NCBI GenBank assembly: GCA_964608025.1
Contig: CAZSLO010000011.1
Location: 1 to 31,701 of the forward strand
Length of the DNA stretch: 31,701 bases
Direction: 5' to 3'
Origin: CAZSLO01 sp964608025
GTDB taxonomy: Bacteria > Chloroflexota > Dehalococcoidia > Lucifugimonadales > CAJWER01
Part shown: piece after piece, positions 26,527-31,701 of the stretch
Numbering within the stretch: the stretch's first letter is position 1
Layout: each line of letters starts with the position of its first letter
The notes under the pieces: generated by a model
What the model saw: only the letters and a program-made list of their open reading frames with translations
The model's database searches: none
What the model was told of the DNA's origin: nothing
Position numbers and translations under genes: made by a program

Positions 26527-27606
26527 ATGAGTGAGACGGTTCATAGGATTGCGATCATCGGATGTGGAAGACTTGGACAGAATTATGCGGAAGCATACTC
26601 TACGTACCCTGATACGGAAATAGTAGCTATTGCTGAACATAATCCTGATCGTCGTAAGGTAGTAGGAGAACGTTTTGGAGTCAAGGCACTTTATCCAGAT
26701 GTAGAGTCTCTGCTTAAGGATGATGTTCCGGACCTGGCTGCAATAGTTACTCCTACAAAGTACTATAAGGATGCAGTCATTGCATGTGCAGAGGCAGGCG
26801 TAAAGGGCGTATCTACTGATAAACCTATTGCAGCTATCCTCAAAGATGCTGATGAAATGGTGGATGCCTGCGAATCACGGGGTATTGTTTTTTCTGGCGG
26901 TAATCTACAGCGGGCGATGAGCGAGGTGCAAGAGGCAGCACGTTTGATCCACAAGGGAGAATTTGGTGAGTTGATTGGGGCCGTGGTCCACCGATGGTCT
27001 TTGGAAATCTCTGGAGGTGGCTGTCAACAAATTTCTGTTCTAAGACTATTGGCAGACGCGGAAATTGAAGAAGTAGTTGCTTGGGGGACCCCACAAGAAG
27101 TTTTGGATGGCCCCACTGATGAAGGATTGTCTATAGATGGAATTTTCCGGCTAAGTAATGGTACAGAGTGTCCAGTTTTCAGTGGCGAGACGCCATATCG
27201 CGGGGTAGATGTTTGGAGCAATGATTCTCTTATACGCTGGAACTGGGGTCCACCAGATATATATAGTGGATTCGATACTGAAAGACGCCGTGTTAAGGTT
27301 GATTACAAGTATGCTCCATATAGATGGAGTGAGTTTGGTTACTTGACGTCTGCCATACGATCTTTCATTTCTGCGGTTGAAACAGGGAGCAAGCTGGCAG
27401 TATCTGGTCATGATTTGAGACAGGCCCTAGAAGTGGCAATCGCTGCCAAGTATTCTGCTAAATGGGGAAATATTCCTGTGAAGTTGCCTTTAGAGGACAG
27501 ATCACTTGCCCTTTATCCGCGCTCGTACCGTTGGCTTGGAGGAGATAAATCTGGACTACCACAGTCCATCGAAGAGGCAAGTACTTTTGGGAAAAACGGG
27601 TTATAA
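26527..27606 (+). CDS. Gfo/Idh/MocA family oxidoreductase (distinct subgroup)
   Basis: This 359-residue predicted NAD(P)-dependent oxidoreductase has GCGRLG at 12-17 and Asp-Lys-Pro at 98-100 in place of Glu-Lys-Pro, so the conserved lysine is kept, unlike the three minus-strand relatives at the left end. The usual Asp/His stretch near 165-180 is not obvious; the region reads SGGGCQQISVLRLLADA. AGAGGA 6 bases before the ATG supports the start. It begins a plus-strand run with a YbaK-like protein, a sugar isomerase and an SDR enzyme, which suggests oxidation of a sugar or sugar acid. Substrate not determinable. Confidence 0.9.
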   Translation: MSETVHRIAIIGCGRLGQNYAEAYSTYPDTEIVAIAEHNPDRRKVVGERFGVKALYPDVESLLKDDVPDLAAIVTPTKYYKDAVIACAEAGVKGVSTDKPIAAILKDADEMVDACESRGIVFSGGNLQRAMSEVQEAARLIHKGEFGELIGAVVHRWSLEISGGGCQQISVLRLLADAEIEEVVAWGTPQEVLDGPTDEGLSIDGIFRLSNGTECPVFSGETPYRGVDVWSNDSLIRWNWGPPDIYSGFDTERRRVKVDYKYAPYRWSEFGYLTSAIRSFISAVETGSKLAVSGHDLRQALEVAIAAKYSAKWGNIPVKLPLEDRSLALYPRSYRWLGGDKSGLPQSIEEASTFGKNGL

Positions 27607-27719
27607 CTACGGTTGAGTCAAGGCATCTGCATATTGGATATCACTCAAACAACGTGTCCAGGGATTTATGGATCTGTCGTCTGACGCTAAGCATCAAAAA
27701 GACGTGAATACTTAAATTT

Positions 27720-28223
27720 ATGCAAGGTACCTTACCCAAAGAGATAGCTGAAGCCATTGATGATTTTGGTATTTCATACGAGATATTGCCATGCGATCCG
27801 GAATTTGCTGACACCTCGGACTTTTGTGCAAAGTATGGCTTCCCGATCACTCATTGCGGCAATACAATCGTTGTTGCATCCAAGCGTGAGCCCGTACAGT
27901 ATGCAACTTGTACCGTTCAGGGCTCCGATAGGCTAGATGTTAACAAGACTGTGCGGAAGCTAATGGGAGTCTCACGCCTATCATTTGCAAGTAAGGAACA
28001 GACTGCAGGACTAACCGGCATGGTAATTGGAGGGGTTACTCCATTTGCGCTTCCCGACACGGTACCGGTGTATTTTGATCAGAAATTGATGGATCTTGAT
28101 TACATTATTTTGGGATCAGGAGACCGATCATCGAAAATCATGACTTCACCTACCATTTTTAACCAAATCCATAATTCGATTATGGTCGCCGGGCTTTCGA
28201 TCTCCAAGAGACAAGAGGCTTAA
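27720..28223 (+). CDS. YbaK/EbsC-type aminoacyl-tRNA deacylase domain protein
   Basis: This 167-residue single-domain protein has the YbaK/ProX pattern: CGNTIVVASK (46-55, with Lys55 at the position of the conserved catalytic-site lysine), RLDVNKTVRKLMG (71-83), a LTGMVIGGVTPFALP stretch (98-112), and a GSGDRS motif (132-137). Characterised members hydrolyse mischarged aminoacyl-tRNAs such as Cys-tRNA(Pro). The start ATG has no visible ribosome binding site. It sits between metabolic genes and ends one base before the next start, so it is probably translated with the isomerase. Whether it edits tRNA or has another role in this cluster is unclear. Confidence 0.88.
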   Translation: MQGTLPKEIAEAIDDFGISYEILPCDPEFADTSDFCAKYGFPITHCGNTIVVASKREPVQYATCTVQGSDRLDVNKTVRKLMGVSRLSFASKEQTAGLTGMVIGGVTPFALPDTVPVYFDQKLMDLDYIILGSGDRSSKIMTSPTIFNQIHNSIMVAGLSISKRQEA

Positions 28224-28224
28224 A

Positions 28225-29085
28225 GTGGTATATCTTGGCGTGCAGGGTCTAATGCCCCGTGATTTGCAAAACGTTACCCCGTTGACCATGAAACGTATAC
28301 GTGATCTTGGATTTTCAGGGGTGGCATGCAGATATTTTGATCCGTTGGGAACAATCGAGAAAGATGTTCGCAAACTCAGTGATATTATGGCCACAGCTGG
28401 AATCAATCCTTGTCAAGCTGTAGCTCAACACTATGACCTAATCGCGACTGATACTCCTAAAAGACTTCTTGGAATTAAGGCCATGCAGCATATGTGTTTG
28501 GTGACTCGGTGGCTAGGCGCAGGAAATCTATATCTTCGGCCTGGAAGTGTAAATCCGAATGGATCATGGTATCCACATCCCGACAATTTTAATACGGAGA
28601 CATTCGACGTCTTGATCGAGAGTGTGAGACAAGTTTGTATGGCGGCCGAACAGGAAGGCATCATGTTAGCAGTGGAAGGTCACTGCTTGTCTATTCTTAA
28701 TACGCCTGAAAGGATCAGGGATCTCATCCAGGGGGTAGGTTCCAAATCGCTAAAGTTTAACGCTGACCCTGTAAATTTTGTAGGTAGCCTCGGTGATGCT
28801 TATGACACAACATCGATGGTCAACAAGCTTTTCGATGTGCTGGGAGAATATACTATTTGTGGTCATGCGAAAGACTTTGTAATAGAAGAACGGCTTGTTT
28901 TACACATAGAAGAGACCGTAATTGGTCAAGGACTGCTTGATCAATCCACCTTCCTCAAGAGATTTGAGGAACATTGCCCTGATGGTTATATCCAGATAGA
29001 GCATCTTCCAGATGACAAGATACCCCAGGCTAGGAAAGCGTTCTACCAAGACGGATTAAAGGCAGGGATAGTATGGAAAGAATGA
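28225..29085 (+). CDS. Sugar phosphate isomerase/epimerase-like TIM-barrel protein
   Basis: This 286-residue protein is of the xylose isomerase-like TIM-barrel superfamily. Candidate metal-binding residues appear in the expected order: Glu151 (VEGH), Asp181 (FNADP), His214 (CGHAKDF) and Glu259 (QIEHLP). Such enzymes isomerise or epimerise sugars and sugar acids, or act as dehydratases, using a divalent metal. The start is a GTG at 28225, one base after the preceding stop, with AGAGG 6-7 bases upstream. It overlaps the next gene by 13 bases. It is cytoplasmic, with no signal peptide. Context with two dehydrogenases supports a carbohydrate catabolic role; the exact substrate is unknown. Confidence 0.9.
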   Translation: MVYLGVQGLMPRDLQNVTPLTMKRIRDLGFSGVACRYFDPLGTIEKDVRKLSDIMATAGINPCQAVAQHYDLIATDTPKRLLGIKAMQHMCLVTRWLGAGNLYLRPGSVNPNGSWYPHPDNFNTETFDVLIESVRQVCMAAEQEGIMLAVEGHCLSILNTPERIRDLIQGVGSKSLKFNADPVNFVGSLGDAYDTTSMVNKLFDVLGEYTICGHAKDFVIEERLVLHIEETVIGQGLLDQSTFLKRFEEHCPDGYIQIEHLPDDKIPQARKAFYQDGLKAGIVWKE

Positions 29086-29816
29086 ATCTGAAAGGTAGTC
29101 GGATTGTACTAACCGGTGGTGCTACGGGGATAGGTCGTGCTACAGCCATACACTGTGCGACATTGGGTGCCGGAGTTGTTGTCGCTGATATTAATGAGGT
29201 TGACGGTGGCAGTTGTGTGTCACAAATTAAAAAATTAGGAGGAGAAGCACGGTTTATAAAAACTGATGTCTCGATTGAATCCGATGTTCGGAATTTAATG
29301 ACTGAATCATACCGGTATCTAGGAGGTATCGACTCTTTAGTTACTGCAGCTGGGATAGCACGGGATTCGATGGTGCCTGTTGAGGATCTCTTGGAAGAGG
29401 TTTGGGATTCCACGATCGACATCAATCTTAAGGGCAGTTTCTTGGCTGCCAAATATGCTGTGCCTTCTATGAAAGAAAATGACCGAAGTGTTATTGTGAT
29501 GATTGCGTCGGGTGCAGGGGTAACCAGCGCTAGCAGTACAGTCTCATATGGTGCAAGTAAGGGTGGTGTTAACGGACTAGGGATGACCTTGGCGGCGAAA
29601 TTGCGGGATCATGGGATTCGTGTAAACGTTCTGTGTCCCGGAAGCATTACTACCCCTCTAAAACTTGGGATAATTGAACGACAAGTTGCGTCACTTGGTG
29701 AAGGTGCTCGTGTTGCGAACTCTGACCTGGGTGATCCGGTAGGCGTAGCGAAGATAATCAGTTTTTTAATATCGGATGATGCGGACTACATTAGGGGAGC
29801 AGTTTTTACTCGGTAG
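29073..29816 (+). CDS. Short-chain dehydrogenase/reductase (SDR), shortened C-terminus
   Basis: This 247-residue classical SDR has TGGATGIG (14-21), Asn118, Ser146, Tyr159 and Lys163 (YGASK), the complete catalytic set, so it should be an active NAD(P)-dependent oxidoreductase. It ends at YIRGAVFTR, whereas most relatives go on to a short tail ending in Asp-Gly-Gly, so about five residues are lost. The stop lies inside the 3' end of the opposite-strand MFS gene (11-base overlap). The start is either ATG 29073 (after AGGGA) or ATG 29082, which makes an ATGA overlap with the isomerase stop. It is the last gene of the catabolic run. Substrate unknown. Confidence 0.92.
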   Translation: MERMNLKGSRIVLTGGATGIGRATAIHCATLGAGVVVADINEVDGGSCVSQIKKLGGEARFIKTDVSIESDVRNLMTESYRYLGGIDSLVTAAGIARDSMVPVEDLLEEVWDSTIDINLKGSFLAAKYAVPSMKENDRSVIVMIASGAGVTSASSTVSYGASKGGVNGLGMTLAAKLRDHGIRVNVLCPGSITTPLKLGIIERQVASLGEGARVANSDLGDPVGVAKIISFLISDDADYIRGAVFTR

Positions 29817-31092
29817 GATCGTTTGTTTTGAAATTCGAGTTTGTTATCCTACCAATAGTCGCCCGCTTTTGTAGCATATACCAAATTATAGCTGCGCCGA
29901 TCAAAAGCATTGATCCCATTACTATGAACGTGTAAGTGTAATCTAGCCAGTGGATCATTAGGCCTGCAATAACTGGCCCCAATACCTTCCCTGCGTTTTT
30001 CATAGAACCGACCAATCCTATACTGGTAGCTAGATGGCTAGCGTCGACTTGTTTAGATACAAGAGCCATAGTTGATGGAAAAACCAAGGCTTGGGCAAAT
30101 CCAATTAGCGCCGCTGGTAGGATCATCGATATATCCATAGCAAGTTGAGGTAGTAATACCAAGGCTCCTCCAAGGACTACCATCCCACTAATCGCCATAT
30201 TTACGAAGCCAAATCTGTCACTTAGCCTGCCTCCGATTGGGTTTGTAGCCATATGGACAGCTTCCTGGATTGCAAGAAAAGCGCCGGCTACAGCTACATT
30301 TGCACCTGATGATAGTGCCAGTAGTGGCATGAATGCCTTGACGGCGTACACAGTTATGAAAATGTTAGCGTCTAGGATTCCAGCGATCCACACTGCTGGT
30401 GCTTTTGCACCAGCGCTTAATGCCATGGTGACCTGTTGCTTGAAAGTAAGCCGATCTGATTTTTGACCGAGGTGGTCGGATTTCGTGTTGTTATTAGGAT
30501 TATCTACCGTCTCTGGCAGAAATATTACAGGTAAGAAAGCAAGTCCACTTAGTAACCCAACTATGGTAAAAACACTGACAGGTTCTATAGTTAAGAGCAT
30601 CCAGCCTGCCACGGCTGGGCCTACAACATACCCGGCGTTGCGGGCTATTGAGAACCAGCCAATACGTTCCGCACGTTGTTTTGTGGAAAGTTCGGTTACG
30701 TAGGCCAGGGTCACTGGTCCGTATATAGCAGTCGCAAGTCCATGGATCATGCGAACAGCAAAAAGCTGTTCTGGGCTTGATACGAATCTATAAACGAATG
30801 GCATTCCGACAAAGAAAGCAGTTCCAATGATTAACCAGAGCCTGCGGCCTGACCTGTCAGAGAGCACTCCAAAAGTAGGCTTTAACACCATACCAGTTAG
30901 GGTAGAGACTGACACGATGAATCCTAGGAATATGTCACCGGCTCCGAGGGCGGCTGCATAAATAGGAAGAAGGGGGGATTTGCCCATTTGGTATGCGGAT
31001 CGCACCAAGAAATCAGCACTCGTGATAAGGACAAAACCCTGGGAAAGAATCGGGTAGTCATCAGCACTACGGGGGTCCAAGTTTTTTCTCAT
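29806..31092 (-). CDS. Major facilitator superfamily (MFS) transporter
   Basis: This 428-residue inner-membrane protein has about 12 helices, with GVLSDRSGRR (75-84) as motif A after helix 2 and a matching GGRLSDRFG (287-295) in the second half. A charged central loop at about 195-220 separates the two six-helix bundles. It looks like an efflux-type carrier of the general MFS_1 group. It ends overlapping the convergent SDR gene by 11 bases. The ribosome binding site is weak. The long stem-loop at 31112-31153 lies just upstream. It may export or import a compound handled by the neighbouring enzymes; the evidence for that is only proximity. Confidence 0.92.
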   Translation of the reverse strand: MRKNLDPRSADDYPILSQGFVLITSADFLVRSAYQMGKSPLLPIYAAALGAGDIFLGFIVSVSTLTGMVLKPTFGVLSDRSGRRLWLIIGTAFFVGMPFVYRFVSSPEQLFAVRMIHGLATAIYGPVTLAYVTELSTKQRAERIGWFSIARNAGYVVGPAVAGWMLLTIEPVSVFTIVGLLSGLAFLPVIFLPETVDNPNNNTKSDHLGQKSDRLTFKQQVTMALSAGAKAPAVWIAGILDANIFITVYAVKAFMPLLALSSGANVAVAGAFLAIQEAVHMATNPIGGRLSDRFGFVNMAISGMVVLGGALVLLPQLAMDISMILPAALIGFAQALVFPSTMALVSKQVDASHLATSIGLVGSMKNAGKVLGPVIAGLMIHWLDYTYTFIVMGSMLLIGAAIIWYMLQKRATIGRITNSNFKTNDPTE

Positions 31093-31111
31093 TTCGCAGA
31101 AGGTTTGGGAT

Positions 31112-31153
31112 CCGTTCTTTAGTCCTCCTAATTAAAAGAGGACTAAAGAACGG
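31112..31153 (-). other. Perfect 16-base stem-loop between the MFS gene and the right-edge gene
   Basis: CCGTTCTTTAGTCCTC (31112-31127) and GAGGACTAAAGAACGG (31138-31153) are exact reverse complements with a 10-base loop. The element lies 17 bases after the stop of the minus-strand gene at the right edge and 19 bases before the MFS start. There is no T-run on the minus side, so it is an imperfect terminator or an mRNA-processing or stabilising hairpin. On the minus strand AGGAGG falls at the loop/stem border, but no start codon stands at a suitable distance. Confidence 0.75.
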
Positions 31154-31170
31154 TGATTGTTGTTTGTTAG

Positions 31171-31701
31171 TCAATCCTGGCTAGCCATCTGTGTGTTGAT
31201 AGCCGGCACTTCTAGTTCCTCAAGGATAACTACAAATTTGCGGAGATCATTGTCAATAATGTCTTGTAAGTTCTTGAACTGTATATCTAGTCGCGCTGAT
31301 AAATCATCGAAGACCTCGTATGCCTGTTTCGTTGGTCGGTAATCTGCGCTTGAAGGCACGAACGCGATTTCCTTGATCTTGGCGTCCAATTTAGACGGTT
31401 CACTCAGGCGATCTACGCCACCCAGAGTCTTTCTTTGAACGATCTCATTTTCTACCGATGTTAGTTTCTCCTTGAGTTCGTTGGCAGCACTTGATACGGC
31501 GTCTTTTGCGCTATCACTGGTAGCTCGTGAGGTCCATGAGTCAACCTGATCTCGTATATCCGTGATGCGATTGGCAGCCTCGTAGGTTTCGGAAACTTTG
31601 TCTCGGATCTTGATCAGGAGATCAAATTGATCTTGTAGATCCTCTTGGCTTGCTTCAATTCTAGGATCTTTAAGAATTTCAAATGTTTTTGTATGTGAAG
31701 C
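31171..31701 (-). CDS. C-terminal part of a sortilin/BNR-repeat-like protein, cut by right window edge
   Basis: Reading the minus strand from the window edge gives 176 uninterrupted residues to a TGA at 31171. They are mostly helical and highly charged: FEILKDPRIEASQEDLQDQF, then LLIKIRDKVSETYEAANRI, a linker, and ARLDIQFKNLQDIIDNDLRK near the end. This pattern resembles the helical tail that follows the beta-propeller in bacterial proteins annotated as glycosyl hydrolase with BNR/sortilin (VPS10) repeats; that family call is from memory of the tail pattern. The propeller itself lies outside the window, so enzymatic activity cannot be judged. The start is not in view. Confidence 0.7.
   Translation of the reverse strand, partial: ASHTKTFEILKDPRIEASQEDLQDQFDLLIKIRDKVSETYEAANRITDIRDQVDSWTSRATSDSAKDAVSSAANELKEKLTSVENEIVQRKTLGGVDRLSEPSKLDAKIKEIAFVPSSADYRPTKQAYEVFDDLSARLDIQFKNLQDIIDNDLRKFVVILEELEVPAINTQMASQD

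Noticed and set aside
31124..31129. AGGAGG on the minus strand as ribosome binding site for the MFS gene
   Set aside because: It is about 31 bases from the ATG at 31092 and no start codon lies at a normal distance.

Overview
The window is chromosomal DNA of moderate GC (a little under half by eye). It most resembles an uncultured Chloroflexota, possibly of the SAR202 type. That placement is an inference from gene content: stacked Gfo/Idh/MocA oxidoreductases, a family-5 solute-binding lipoprotein with a long Val/Glu/Lys stalk, very large FtsX-type permeases and a sortilin/BNR-like protein tail. There are no rRNA or tRNA genes, CRISPR arrays, insertion sequences or phage genes that I can recognise.

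Layout. (1) 1-3177, minus strand: three consecutive paralogous Gfo/Idh/MocA oxidoreductases, the first cut by the left edge. (2) 3330-10732, plus strand: two giant FtsX-like permeases, called A1 and B1 here, with a GTGA start/stop overlap. (3) 10861-12409, minus strand: a RidA-family protein and a zinc-less-looking medium-chain dehydrogenase. (4) 12667-19839, plus strand: a second permease pair, A2 and B2, paralogous to A1 and B1. (5) 20018-24272, plus strand: an oligopeptide/nickel-type ABC importer with its binding protein, a clear terminator, then two permeases. (6) 24371-26206, plus strand: two tandem paralogous lipoproteins of unknown function. (7) 26527-29816, plus strand: an apparent catabolic run of oxidoreductase, YbaK-like protein, TIM-barrel sugar isomerase and SDR dehydrogenase. 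(8) 29806-31701, minus strand: an MFS transporter whose 3' end overlaps the SDR gene, then the C-terminal end of a sortilin/BNR-like protein cut by the right edge.

How it may fit together. Oxidoreductases, sugar isomerase, SDR, MDR dehydrogenase, RidA-like protein, family-5 importer and MFS carrier suggest uptake and oxidative processing of small organic, perhaps carbohydrate-derived, compounds. Substrates cannot be named from sequence. No ATP-binding ABC subunit lies in the window, so both the FtsX-type pairs and the importer must use ATPases encoded elsewhere.

Most notable are the duplicated A-B giant permease module, with its shared extracytoplasmic motifs and an A-type-specific membrane insertion, and the tandem unknown lipoprotein family. 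Several starts were revised using ribosome binding sites or start/stop overlaps (1873, 7352, 12409, 22373) and some genes use TTG or GTG starts.
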